This document shows, one piece after another, positions 53,938 through 64,000 of a DNA stretch of 64,000 nucleotides. Within the stretch, counting starts at the first letter, position 1. Each line of letters opens with the position of its first letter. The position numbers were made by a program, and so were the translations under genes. The stretch covers positions 192,784-256,783 of the forward strand of contig NMRB01000401.1 in the NCBI GenBank assembly GCA_002633025.1, in the 5' to 3' direction. The notes under the pieces are model-generated. The model was given only the letters and a program-made list of their open reading frames with translations. It was not told the origin of the DNA and searched no databases. This stretch comes from Notospermus geniculatus. Taxonomy: Eukaryota > Nemertea > Pilidiophora > Heteronemertea > Lineidae.

Positions 53938-54206
53938 GGGCCGTATTGTACAGGGTGGGCCAGAGAAAGTGTCCTTCGAACAATAGGAAAACAATAGAAA
54001 TGCTATTGTCCGAGGGACACTTTCTCTGGCCCACCCTGTAGTACCTTCCTTAACTCTAAGGTTATGCGGAAGCAATATATGCAATGCATTTTCGCATACA
54101 ACATATCGCTTCCGTATCCCGTATACCCATTCCGGATGTCTGGTAATTAAAAATGCAGCCTTAAAGTGGACCTTTGAGTTAAGGTAGGGTTCTTGAATAC
54201 GGGCCA
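53938..54206. mobile_element. Outer inverted-repeat element, split by a TA MITE
   Basis: GGGCCGTATTG (53938-53948) followed, after the inserted MITE, by TACCTTCCTTAACTCTAAGG pairs with CCTTTGAGTTAAGGTAGGGTTCTTGAATACGGGCC at about 54172-54206. Inner arms GTTATGCGGAAGC / GCTTCCGTATCCC also pair. The right arm merges into the palindrome at 54187. The 172-codon minus frame (53782-54300) lies across these structures. Confidence 0.72.
53951..54038. mobile_element. 88 bp TA-flanked MITE
   Basis: Ends CAGGGTGGGCCAGAGAAAGT and ACTTTCTCTGGCCCACCCTG are exact, with pairing continuing to GTCC / GGAC. TA dinucleotides flank both sides (53949-53950, 54039-54040). CAGGGTGGGCC-type ends with TA targets point to the Tc1/mariner group. 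Confidence 0.93.
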
Positions 54207-54291
54207 AATACTTAGCCAAGCATAGAGTAAACCATGTACTGAGTACATGCTCTATGCTTGTCCGAAGTATTTGGCCCGTATTCAAGAACCC
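54187..54291. mobile_element. 105 bp near-perfect palindrome
   Basis: GGGTTCTTGAATACGGGCCA at the left mirrors TGGCCCGTATTCAAGAACCC at the right; inner arms AAATACTTAGCCAAGCATAG and CTATGCTTGTCCGAAGTATTT pair with few mismatches and a very small centre (GTACTGAGTAC). Its arm shares TTCTTGAATACGGGCC with the neighbouring element, so the two may be related. Confidence 0.93.
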
Positions 54292-54895
54292 GTGTTCCAT
54301 GTGTTCACTTCAATTCCTTTCCGAAATCCAATCTTCGTGCCACATCTGGTTTCTTGATATTCAGAACCATTCTGAGAAGGTGGCACGTGTTGCAATTCCG
54401 ATCTTAACGAGGAAGATCATTGCGCCATTACGGGTAATATGAGTTATCAAGGTGCACAGGGACCTGGGAAGAACGTGTCACCTGGTATGTGCTCGAGGTA
54501 GAGTAATAGTCATGATCTGCAAAAATGACTCGAGGCGAAAGATGAGAAATACAAGTTTTTACGTCTTTTTTATATCACAAAAACAGATGAAAGACAAGAT
54601 TGCTTGGAAAATATTCACCTGATGCCTGTGATGACTCACTGGTAATTACAAAAGCCTCGTAAGACAATAAACTAGTGACGCACCTACCCCTTGCAACGTG
54701 GAATCATTCCTAATCCTCGTTTTGTATGCAACAGGTGGTCTCGCTTAGTCATGGGGATAAACTGTTGTTAGTTGCCAATGGACTGTCAATTTGGAAGGTT
54801 TTATTTTACCGTATATCATGTAACAGTTGAAGAATTGATCTGGGATTTGTTTGTTGCTGTCTGCATGGGCATAGTCAAAGTCCTAGGGGACAAAA
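54292..54895. other. No gene seen
   Basis: Unstructured A/T-rich sequence. Confidence 0.45.
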
Positions 54896-55126
54896 TAGGG
54901 CCGTTTTGACAACAGGCAAAAATCCACATGCGATACGATCGAATCCGATTGTGGTTCAAAACTCTTGCGTGTAATGTGGTCCAATGTGGATTTTGGACCG
55001 CATTGGACCACATACAACCACATTCAAATCTCGTCTAAATGCAAATGAGACCCGATTACGGGTCGATTGGATCCAATCGGATTGAATCTGAATGTGGATT
55101 TTTGGCTTGTCGTCTAAACGGCCCTA
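54896..55126. mobile_element. 231 bp MITE (TAGGGCCGTTT ends)
   Basis: TAGGGCCGTTTTGACAACAGG and CTTGTCGTCTAAACGGCCCTA are terminal inverted repeats; GCAAAAATCCACAT / ATGTGGATTTTTGGC pair inside. The interior has several CCACAT/ATGTGG words, forming nested small hairpins. Both ends carry TA. Confidence 0.88.
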
Positions 55127-55333
55127 ATGTCGTGGAGCGAAGTGTTCTAGGGAATGAAATGTCCTCAAATCCAGCAACAGACACGGTTGTTGGTAGATAA
55201 TTCATCTGGTTGTAAAGGTTCATTTGAAGTAGGGCCTATAATTTTGACAAGATGTATTGAATGACCCGAAAGATCCTTAAAATGTAACTACGTGTAATGA
55301 AGGACATCAAAATTGGGCTTGCTCCCACAGCAG

Positions 55334-55695
55334 CAGGGTTATATCTAGGCCATTTTAGAGCGGCGGTACGCCGCGCCGCCGAAAGGGGGCGCCGCTGAGT
55401 CCTTTTTTAACCCCCTAGGGCGCCGCTCTGCCCCTAAAAAAAAAAAAAAAAAAAAAATTTTTTTTTAAGGTTTTGGTACCTCCCAGACCCTCTGCCATGG
55501 TCCCTTTTGGTCGTATCACCTTAGAAACCGCCTTAAATTGGCTGTTGACTGGAGTTATAAAGGCATTTTTAACTGAAAAGCCTCTCAAATTCCGTTAGTA
55601 GAAATGTCGCGAATAAAAAGTGCCCTTTTCTAGGTTGAAGTGCCCTTTTCACAAAGTTTGCACCGTGCCCTTCTGAAATCCTAGATATAACCCTG
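55334..55695. mobile_element. 362 bp CAGGG-ended element with 5 bp duplication
   Basis: Ends CAGGGTTATATCTAGG and CCTAGATATAACCCTG are perfect 16 bp inverted repeats, directly flanked by AGCAG on both sides (55329-55333, 55696-55700). The interior has a GC-rich GCGGTACGCCGCGCCGCCG block and a 20-base A run against a T run (55436-55467). Same target rule as 21594 and 53062, so probably another hAT-type derivative. Confidence 0.92.
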
Positions 55696-55700
55696 AGCAG

Positions 55701-57567
55701 ATACATGTATGTTTTACAACAGTCGTAGTCAAATTTACAAGAGGGATTAGGCCTAAGGTTTAGATGACTTGTGACGGCACAACTGAAAATTTTATGATAA
55801 AAAGGCACCCCCACTCTCTATAGTGAGGAAATGCAACTTTCGCTTGAATTTGACTCGATCACTGTTTTGAACTTGGATAGACAAATCCTCTTTTCTCCGA
55901 TTCATAATCTGTTGCTGACTTTTGGCCATGACACTGTCATTATCTTCAATACTGAAGGCCTGCAAAGCAGTCTACAGATTCTGTTCACATTTTGCTGGTT
56001 AAATTTCGACTTCAATGTCATAATGGATTCGGAGTTTTCTGTGACTTCTTTCATCATTCTAATGGAAAATTTTGTTGTTCTAGCTGTCAGATGCAGTTAG
56101 TGGTGCATCGATTGCCTTGTGGGGATTTTGTCTGCCCAGTGGATAAGAATTGCCTCAATTTCTTTAAATTCTTGCCAGTGATTAAGAAATCAGCATCAGC
56201 AACATTGAAGATGCCTGTCACATGCTGCATTGCTGCTGCCCCCTCACACGAATGTAATGCTTGAGCTGTCTTCAAAGGGTGATGAGCATCAGATGCTGAT
56301 AAGTAAATGTAGGCAGAGCAGCTGTAGAGATATAACACTGTTGGATGCTCATCCAAGTACAACCACAGTCTTATCAGGCACTGATCTAAGGGCCCAGACC
56401 CCCTTTGTTCTCCGCAGCCAATGATATTTTGCGTGAATTGCATCTCAGAACGTTTAGATTTTAAAACTTTCACACAGAGAATCCATAGGCCCCATTAGGC
56501 ATGGGCACCTAAGCATCCAGCTTTACCTGTCGCCGGCCACCATCTCCAGATTACCCTCCCCAGCAAAAAATCCTGAATCCGGCCATGTTTTAATTGTATA
56601 CGGGCTATTTTATGGGGTGTCATGTTCATGCTTTATGTGAAATTGGAAGCAAAATGGAAGCTTGGCTACAGGTGCTATGGAATGTGCTCTGGTCTCTGGA
56701 TTGAAATGATCAGTTCCGGAAATATAAAGGATTTTGAAAAGCACCCCAACACACCTGCATCACCATAACAGCAAGATGTCCTTCGATAGATTGAGGAGAA
56801 GGCAAAATACAGTGGCACACCTGAATGAAAAACTGTGTTGGACACTTGCTTGGTCACAGGACACACCCTCAGTTCACACAGACAGTACCATGCAGTGCTG
56901 CCCCTTTCTACAGAAAGAACCAAGAATTACAACTCTTTCACACTCTGTCAAGTGCTGCCCACTGTTAGCCATCCTGTAACGAGACTGAAGCCAGCAACAA
57001 ACAGTCATGCCATCTTGAGATCATGCCTTGAACTTGATCCAGATGACAGAACTAAACTACCAACCAAGCGTCTCCTATTGAGGAAATCCTTCTGGCCATT
57101 TTGAATGGGACGTGGGAAATTGTGAAAAAAATTTCACTGGACTCTGTTGCATAATCTTCAAGATGACTTTCTCAATTTTCGTGATTGATTTTGGCCCTTG
57201 GGGTAAGTTTTCTTGTTGTTCATTACCTAATTTGTGTGTGGTAACATATGATAGCTGTCAAGTTAAGGGGGTTCAAGAGGTAGGTCTTCGTCTGCAGCAC
57301 ATGGGCTAGCGGATTGTTAGTTCGGTTGTAGACAGTTTATGGTGAGCATTTGATGGCAGCGTTACAGAGACAACACTTTTCAGTTGTCTTCAAAATTGGT
57401 TTTCAAGATGGGACGTATCTTCTACATAACTGTCGTTCTGTATAAATTCCTATTTTTGGCATGCAAAATTTCAACCAAAATGGTCCATAAGTTAGGCAGC
57501 ATGTGGATGTCTTTCATTAGGTGAAGCATGTTCCAATGCATCTTTTGTGACTTCCAATGCATTCAGT
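55701..57567. other. No recognised gene
   Basis: Several frames of 80-128 codons occur (56087-56473 minus is the longest). None is recognised, and they overlap on both strands. Between 56740 and 57110 the plus strand reads, with a few stops, as non-low-complexity peptide, so a decayed coding segment is conceivable. Confidence 0.35.
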
Positions 57568-57576
57568 GACACATGG

Positions 57577-57952
57577 GGCCATGTCGAATTAGCGGAACCG
57601 GCGGAAACAGCGGAACGAACGGAACCTGGTCTGCAGTTCGTTTTGGAAGCAGGATTCTTTTGCGTGCGTGAGCTGTCTTCTCAGTGATGGCTTGTCATGC
57701 TTGTTGGCTGATCTTCATCTGTGGTGGGGCAGGTTTGACGTCACGACCAGGAAATTCCTGAGGATTAGTTTGCAGATCATTTTTGATGTCATAATTTTAA
57801 ACTATTTATCAAAATTACATTGTGGGTTATCTAATCGTCCAGATGATGTTGTTGATGGTAAGAGAGATTTTCCTAAACAACATTACTTGTTGTTTCCGCC
57901 AGGTTCCGTTCGGTTCCGCGGTTTCCGCCGGTTCCGTTAATTCGACATGGCC
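57577..57952. mobile_element. 376 bp TIR element with 9 bp target duplication
   Basis: GGCCATGTCGAATTAGCGG and CCGTTAATTCGACATGGCC are the termini; arms extend with GGAACCGGCGGAAAC and GCGGAACGAACGGAACC and their complements. GACACATGG flanks both sides exactly (57568-57576, 57953-57961). A 9 bp duplication fits Mutator-like transposition, as at 11332-11856, though the end sequences differ. No transposase. Confidence 0.94.
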
Positions 57953-57961
57953 GACACATGG

Positions 57962-58914
57962 GCACACGTAAACATGAACCCACCTCCACAACCAAATAAA
58001 GACCGCCTATAGATCATTTTCTGATGTCACAACTACGCCGCATTGCACTGCAACCAGGATGCGGCCATGTTGTTGTAATGACGCACATGGGTATCCTGAT
58101 GCATTTTTGGCTCATCTGAGTGCCTTGATGTCATCATGCATGCACTGCCGTCATCATGGTCGTTTGATAACAGGTGTGCGTTTTGTATACCACTAGAGCT
58201 GGAGACACAAAATTGGTACACGTGTTTATCTAAGTGACAGTAACTCAGGTACTACATTTCGGTTCGATCTAATTCCTGGTTGGGCCACTAGATGGTCATA
58301 ACCTAAAACCTTAAAGTTGCGGACATCCGATTTTGAGAAAATTCTGAGAATATGTTAACATTTGATATTTTGTAAGTATTATACATTCATTTCAGAAAAT
58401 ACTTGGCGAAACGTGAGAACTGGGCAGAAATTGGTGATACCCAACATGGTCGAGAAATAGCAGTGTGCCAACCCAGTCTTGCGCATTTGCGTGGTTGCCG
58501 TGCAACACATCAGTATTTGTGACGTCGGAAATTGTCAATCTATCGCCCTGGAGTTACATCTACATGTATTTTATACACACATAGCAATTATCATTTCCTT
58601 TAATATTGCAACTACAGAGATTAGCTATCCTCTAGAGTCATCCCTAATGGGCTAAAATCACCCAGCTAGGGATAATGCCATGATAGATGATGTCGTGATA
58701 AATCTTCTTCTTTAAACGTGACTTGTCTCATCTGGCTCATTCCCTAATGGTAGTATATATATATACACACATCAGAAGGGCTCGCAGTTCTTACTTTGTG
58801 GTAAAAACAGTTGTTAGTTAGTTCTAGAAATTAACCCTTCTGCTACAGCAGGAACTTTGCAAATACAACAGTCAAAATGTTGAAAATCTGAAAATCCCAC
58901 ACGAATGCTTCTAA
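57962..58914. other. Weak AGGTCA-repeat relic; no gene
   Basis: CAGGTACTACATTTCGGTTCG and GGGCCACTAGATGGTCATAACC (about 58242-58303) resemble the tail of the repeat at 31621-32554. A (TA)5-(CA) run lies at about 58753-58768. Nothing else. Confidence 0.45.
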
Positions 58915-59061
58915 AGGTCGAGTTCGACTGACTCGAGGTTCAACTTGGTCGTGTCGAGTCGCACCCAAACTCCATAAATCCCTTGGGTAACTACTATTTT
59001 GACGTCATATTTGACCTAGTTCGTCACTCAGGTTGAACCCTCGATGGACCGAACTTGACCA
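58915..59061. mobile_element. Diverged ~147 bp inverted-repeat element
   Basis: GGTCGAGTTCGACTGACTCGAGGTTCAAC pairs imperfectly with GTTGAACCCTCGATGGACCGAACTTGACC. GTCGAGTCG-type words occur several times on the left. The arms are diverged, so the call is moderate. Confidence 0.6.
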
Positions 59062-60127
59062 CTCAGGTGACAACATGGCGACGACCAGCAGCAAAAAATT
59101 GTTGAATTCGCTGGAAAATATGTAAGATTTAGATGAGTTCTTTCAGCCACCTCATTTACAACAGTTTAGCATGTTTATCTGAATTTTGGCCTGCAAAATG
59201 TGAAAGGAACTCAAACAGTACAGGCATGGTTGACATGACTAGCATATGCCATGTTTCAACAACTTGAGGAACTTGATTTGCACTTCGGGCGGAACTCCTA
59301 CTCGACATGCGTACTTCAAATTTGGTGCATGGAAAAAAAAGTAAAACGTCCCCTCCTAGTGCATCTTCAATAGGAAATACTAATATCAAAAAGGAGTGGT
59401 TGGCCGAAATTTGTGGCTCTCAGTGGAGTGATGATCGGCAATATTGAGGAGTACCAGCAGAATCCTCCTCTGTCCTAAGTTTTGGTCATATATGAAAATT
59501 GAAATTCTGCTCTATACATGTATCTCTCCCATCTCGTCTTCCAACAAACCCTGCCAATTACACATCAATATTTCAGCATCCAATTTCCTCATCTGCCATT
59601 CTACACCAATATTACCATTCATGACATCAGTTTATGGACAATTTACTAAAAAAACAGCTGCGTCGCGGTGGCTGGATGAACATCAATCACTGCAGGCATG
59701 GAATTAGCAGAACACACGTGTAATTTTTCTCTGAAAGAAAGACCAGTTTGGTTGACTTTTCTTGGACGAATCTAAAAAACCTCTTTTGGATCGGTCCATG
59801 TAATAGGTGTTTGTGGGTCAAACATAGGTCCGTAGGATAAACCAACATGAAAGGAAAGAACCTTGACACTGGAGGTCCATCTACTAGGTCACTCTGAATA
59901 TGAAATTGGAACTCGGCATCATGGCACCTTGGACTGGTGGTTCAAAGGTAACATTGATATCATCCTGTGTCCCCTTACTTCCCGAATTTAGGGTAGGCGA
60001 CTACTTATGCCTAGATTTGAAAAGACCCCCTTAAGCTAGGGGAAAATCTGAGCTCATCACCCTCTTATCCTGCCAGGGCCACCATGCTTCATATTCAATC
60101 TGTCGTTGGGGGTTTCTTACCCCCCCC
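59062..60127. other. No gene seen
   Basis: Frames of 60-87 codons, unrecognised. A short direct-repeat array starts at its right end. Confidence 0.45.
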
Positions 60128-60205
60128 CCATCGTAGAATAAATCCCCCTCCCCCATCGTAGAATAAATCCCCCTCCCCATCGTAGAATAAATCCCCCTCC
60201 CCAAG
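60128..60205. repeat. Three-copy ~26 bp tandem repeat
   Basis: CATCGTAGAATAAATCCCCC occurs three times in a row, preceded by a run of C. The unit lengths are about 25-26 bp. Confidence 0.93.
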
Positions 60206-60630
60206 CTTTCTCAGGTAGTTCTGTCAGAATTCTTGAAAAACACCCCAAAACTAAAATTTCTCGGGTAATTTTTGTTCCCTCAATAAAAGTGGAATGTGCA
60301 TACAGCCCTTCGACCTAGTGAGTGGAGGCCCAGGGACACATCTTGTTGTAAACTTACAGTTTTGGCCTTCTATAATCCCCGTGGTAGGCCCTTTCCATTT
60401 TAAAACCAAGACATGGTCCTGCCGTCCTAAATCCCCCACTCCAACAGGAGCAGTAGTAGAACAGCAAATATTGATGTACACAGAACTGTAATTTCCCCAA
60501 TAAGATACTTAACTCCTTAATGGAAAAAGCCAATTTCTAGAATGGATTGTTCAATTTCATGATTCAGGATTGTTGGGATAGGCATCTCGTTGTATGAGGG
60601 TCATTAGTTTGGAAAATGCACGAACTTGAG

Positions 60631-61133
60631 CAACACCGTAAAGGAATCAACCATAAAGGTTTAACTGCGAACGATGAGCTTACTGAGGGAGACACTTCCT
60701 TTGTTGCCACCAGATGTCTCTCACTGCCTGAATTTTGGCTTTACGTAATAGGCACGAGCTTCAACTTTTTTTGTGGTGAAAAGGTACATGAACCTGCCAA
60801 CATGATGCTTTGAATTCCATTTCTGACGATAACGGAGCTATTTTCAGCACAATTAGTGTTCCATGTACAAATGTACGTCAGCCTATTCAAATGTACACCG
60901 ATGACCCTGAACACACATCGTTCGTGGGGTTCTCATTAATTCAGACCTTTTGTATCATAAGATCAACTAGTCGGAATTCAACAAAATTTGCAGTGAATGT
61001 GCAGAAGGGTTTTGCCTATCGCATGGAAACGTCAGAATGCAAATCTGTTGGGTTTTAAAGGCATATTGTCCACATTTATAAAATGCTAAATTTGTCAGTT
61101 GAACCTTTATGGTTGATTCCTTTATGGCAACAC
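60631..61133. mobile_element. ~500 bp element with ~38 bp inverted arms
   Basis: CAACACCGTAAAGGAATCAACCATAAAGG (60631-60668 region) is mirrored by CCTTTATGGTTGATTCCTTTATGGCAACAC (61096-61133). The 430 bp between the arms has frames of 65-119 codons on both strands, unrecognised. Possibly a TIR element with unique cargo. Confidence 0.75.
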
Positions 61134-61487
61134 TTATATGTTGATTTTATGACCACGGTACCTTCTGGGATTTCTAATGCGTATTGAAGCCGGATATTGG
61201 ATTTTGCCTTTATGGGAACGGCCTCTTCAGTATTGGTGATGTGAGTCAATGTATTCATAAGATGTTTGTTACATTGGAGGACATCGGATATCCAGATTAG
61301 GTTTGATTTTCTATGGGGAACTGGTTCTCTCAAGTGTCTGGCACTTCTCTGGCCTTGTTTTTTTACGTGGGAGAGGTCTAGAAAGCAACACAGCACTGAG
61401 GTACTGTCAGAATGAACAACAAAACTGACCTCCATGCGAGTGTCCAGTCATGTGGAGACATAGTGGCAGCAGGGACCTTATTCACGA
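61134..61487. other. No gene seen
   Basis: No repeat or RNA gene; part of a 119-codon minus frame (61076-61435) without a recognised domain. Confidence 0.4.
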
Positions 61488-61495
61488 AGCATACA

Positions 61496-61972
61496 AAAGC
61501 CCCTTTCACACCGGGCCTACGTAGAGTTGCGTAGTGCGACGTACCGACTATGCCGAGCTTACGCTGCCCTACACTGTCCCTAGGCTAGCCTACGTGCCAA
61601 TACGCCGAGGGATGCAAAGTGGTACGCGAGATGGGCACAAAAAATTTAACATGTTAAATTTTTTTGTGTACTTTCGGCATAGAGCTTGATCTGGACAGAA
61701 AGTACACAGTTTTACGCAACATTACGCTAATGTATGCCATGCCCACGCAATAGTACACTACCCTACGACAGTCCAACGAAAAATCCTTTGGCTGGCGAAG
61801 TGTTAGGTATGGAAGGGAAGGGCATAGTGTTGCGTACTTCTGCTTGTAGGTTCAGAGACTACGCCGTTCCTGCACGTAGCAACATTTATTTCATGAGTAC
61901 ACCGCCTAATTTTGGCGTACTCGGTACGCCGCACAATATAACTCTACGCAGGTCTAGTTTGAAAGGGGCTTT
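61496..61972. mobile_element. ~477 bp TIR element (AAAGCCCCTTTC ends)
   Basis: AAAGCCCCTTTCACACCGGG and CTAGTTTGAAAGGGGCTTT are inverted termini, with inner CTACGTAGAGTTGCG / CTCTACGCAG words. A near-palindrome TTAACATGTTAA lies in the middle. AGCATA occurs just outside both ends (61488-61493, 61975-61980), a likely target duplication. The 154-codon frame 61734-62198 runs from this element into the adjacent sequence. Confidence 0.85.
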
Positions 61973-62399
61973 ACAGCATAGGCCCCTACTGAGCTACTGC
62001 CTGATCAACGACTACAAACTGACCTCGGGGCAGACTGTTGACTGTACAATCCTGAAGCTGCAGCACGGATCAATACAAATTTCCATACACAATAATGTTT
62101 CTAATCCCAACATCCGTCTATCCGGCTTCATAATCCAGTATCGGTCATCTCCATACCAATCATGTAAACTCGGGGTAGCATCCCGTGGGAGCGGGTGATG
62201 TATTGGGATATGTTGTTCGTATGATACATGATTCAAATTACTGCTGGGTTGTATTCCATACATGATTTTGTCACAAAATGATGGGCCATGCTGTTCAAAT
62301 TTGAATATCTGAATTTTGTAACGAATGATTGCGATATAGTTTGCTTCGGTATCGGATCTTCTTGTGTGCTTGAGTGTCGTGTTGAAATATTTGACAGAT
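61973..62399 (+). other. Unassigned open segment, possible exon remnant
   Basis: After the element, the plus frame continues for ~70 codons (about 61985-62198) with a non-repetitive, balanced composition (…TSGQTVDCTILKLQHGSIQIS…). I do not recognise the domain. It has no clear acceptor and ends at a stop, so I do not call it a gene; a last-exon remnant is one possibility. Confidence 0.25.
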
Positions 62400-63290
62400 C
62401 ATGGTTTCAAGCAAGGATTGCATGATAGGGATACTGACACAGGTTTCAAGCAAGGATTGCACGATAGGGATACTGGCACAGGTTTCAAGGAAGGGTTGCA
62501 GGACAACGGCAACCAACACAGCCAGGTTTCAAGCGAGGGTTGTAGGACAAAGATAACCAACACAGCTTACAAGGAAGGGTTGCAGGGCCACAGCTTACAA
62601 GGAAGGGTTGCAGGGCAAATTTAACCAACACTGGTTTCAAGCAAGGGTTGCAGGACAAAGATAACCAATGCTGCTTTCACGGAAGGGTTGCAGGACAAAG
62701 AAAACTGACAAAGGTTTCAGGCAAGGGTTGCAGGACAAAAGATAACTGACATAGATTTCAAGCAAAAGTTGCAGGACAAAAGATAACTGACCCAGATTTC
62801 AAACAAAAGTTGTAGGACAAAAGATAACTGACCCAGATTTCAAACAAAAGTTGTAGGACAAAAGATAACTGACACTGAGATTTCAAGCTAGAGTTGCAGG
62901 ACAAAAGATAACCGACAGAGGTTTCAAGCAAAGAACTGACACAGATTTCAAGCAAGAGTTGCAGGACAAAAGATAACTGACACAGATTTCAAGCAAGAGT
63001 TGCAGGACAAAAGATAACTGACACAGATTTCAGACAAGAGTTGCGGGACAAAGAACTGACACAGATTTCAAGCAAGAGTTGCAGGACAAAAGATAACTGA
63101 CACAGATTTCAAGCAAGAGTTGCAGGACAAAAGATAACTGACACAGATTTCAAGCAAGGGTTGCAGGACAAAAGATAACTGACACAGATTTCAAGTAAGA
63201 GTTGCAGGACAAAGAAAACTGACACAGACTTCAAGTATAAAGAGTTGCGGGACAAAAGATAACCGACACAGATTTCAAGCAATGTTTGAG
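62400..63290. repeat. 41 bp minisatellite (ACAGATTTCAAGCAAGAGTT unit)
   Basis: About 21 copies of ACAGATTTCAAGCAAGAGTT + GCAGGACAAAAGATAACTGAC. The central units (62930-63190) are nearly identical, while those at the left edge are diverged and partly rearranged, as expected if the array expands from its middle. The period is not a multiple of three. Confidence 0.96.
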
Positions 63291-64000
63291 GGACAGATGT
63301 AAGGTTTCAGGTGGTGGTCGCAGGAAAGGCTTCAGATGAGGGTTATTGCTGGACAAAGATACATGTAATCAGTGGTGGTTTCAAGCAAAGTTTTTTGATT
63401 GTTCTTTGGTTTTTACACCAAAGAAGTCAGTTTTACAACAAGGAAGTCAAGTCTTGAGTTGCCATCAAATTGTGCCTGCGGACCATCATTGGACCAGTAG
63501 CCTGGACTGAAGCAGACCATCCACCATAGCTATGTCATGGCACTGGCTCATCCCCATGTTGCTATACAGTGCACAAGCTAATCAGGTATTCTATCTTACC
63601 GAAGCAGACAGCTAAAAAATATCTTTGTTATTTACTGTCGGTGGCTGGGAGTCATTTTTATGGCAGCCCTGGAACATATAATGACTGTCTGACTAATGGA
63701 TTTGGAACCCCCATATCAAATCATAAAAAATTACTCGTATTTAATGTATGGACCAGTATCTAATGTATGAAAAATTTCAACTAAGTGTCGATATCGCCAG
63801 AGATGTTGGACGTCTGTAAATTTCATGACATTGCCCCACTAAACCCTGTTGGGTGTGTAGGCCTAAATAATTCACCTTCGTCAGCTGCAGTAAAAAACAT
63901 GGTCATTATTTCGTAAGTCTCCATTGGGTGACACAAAGTAACAAGTAATTCTGGAAATGCCCCCTTAGAATGTTTTGACCTTGAAATTGTATGTATCTAG
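63291..64000. other. No gene seen
   Basis: Apart from GGTTTCAGG echoes of the minisatellite up to about 63400, nothing was recognised. The window ends in ordinary A/T-rich sequence. Confidence 0.5.

Noticed and set aside
53782-54300. Longest open frame in the window (172 codons, minus strand)
   Set aside because: It crosses three inverted-repeat elements, contains their arms in translated form, and shows no domain. Palindromic repeats often keep frames open by chance.
61734-62198. 154-codon plus-strand frame as a real gene
   Set aside because: The first half lies in the TIR element 61496-61972. The remaining ~70 codons are not recognisable and have no clear splice acceptor.

Overview
This window looks like nuclear DNA from a marine invertebrate animal. 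An echinoderm, hemichordate or amphioxus-like deuterostome is my best guess, from three things: many tRNA-derived SINEs, very many short inverted-repeat DNA transposons, and frequent AGGCCTA and ACATGTA words, which I associate with such genomes. The phylum is inferred, not proven. There is one assembly gap (64 N at 40292-40355). There is no bacterial or organellar architecture, no rRNA, no CRISPR and no operon.

I found no protein-coding gene I can defend. The longest open frames are 172 codons (minus, 53782-54300), 160 (plus, 44403-44885), 154 (minus, 37512-37976) and 154 (plus, 61734-62198). Each lies largely or wholly inside an inverted-repeat element or a tandem array. No frame shows a domain I recognise, and I saw no reverse transcriptase or transposase motif. 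The mobile elements present therefore look non-autonomous. I read the window as intergenic or intronic DNA.

Layout. 0-13 kb: a short tandem array at the left end, then many inverted-repeat elements, including a ~900 bp palindrome (5543-6443), two head-to-head pairs of one tRNA-like retroposon (6621-7516, 8288-8926), an element with a clean 9 bp target duplication (11332-11856) and a large foldback (12297-13030). 13-25 kb: a foldback family with three of its four copies here, twin 205 bp TTAA-flanked elements (18490-18694, 19231-19435), a 31 bp minisatellite, two SINE families and a SINE head split by a MITE (24560-24763). 25-36 kb: a 38 bp array, an ancient tandem duplication (28679-29545), a ~930 bp dispersed element rich in AGGTCA words (31621-32554) and more MITEs. 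36-43 kb: an 87 bp (29-codon) minisatellite, a composite SINE holding the gap, and a 53 bp minisatellite. 43-52 kb: two related foldback families, a palindromic pair of tRNA-like units (44850-45038), further arrays and a second MITE copy. 52-64 kb: three interlocked inverted repeats (53938-54291), elements with 5 bp and 9 bp target duplications, and a 41 bp minisatellite (62400-63290).

How the parts relate. The content is layered transposition: SINEs carrying internal Pol III-type box B sequences, cut-and-paste derivatives inserted into them and into each other, and several minisatellites. Where target duplications can be read, they fall into classes (9 bp, 5 bp, TTAA, TA), which implies several different transposases acting from elsewhere in the genome. 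I did not find a new gene system here. The most interesting items are the repeated head-to-head tRNA-like units, the nested elements and the 29-codon array.
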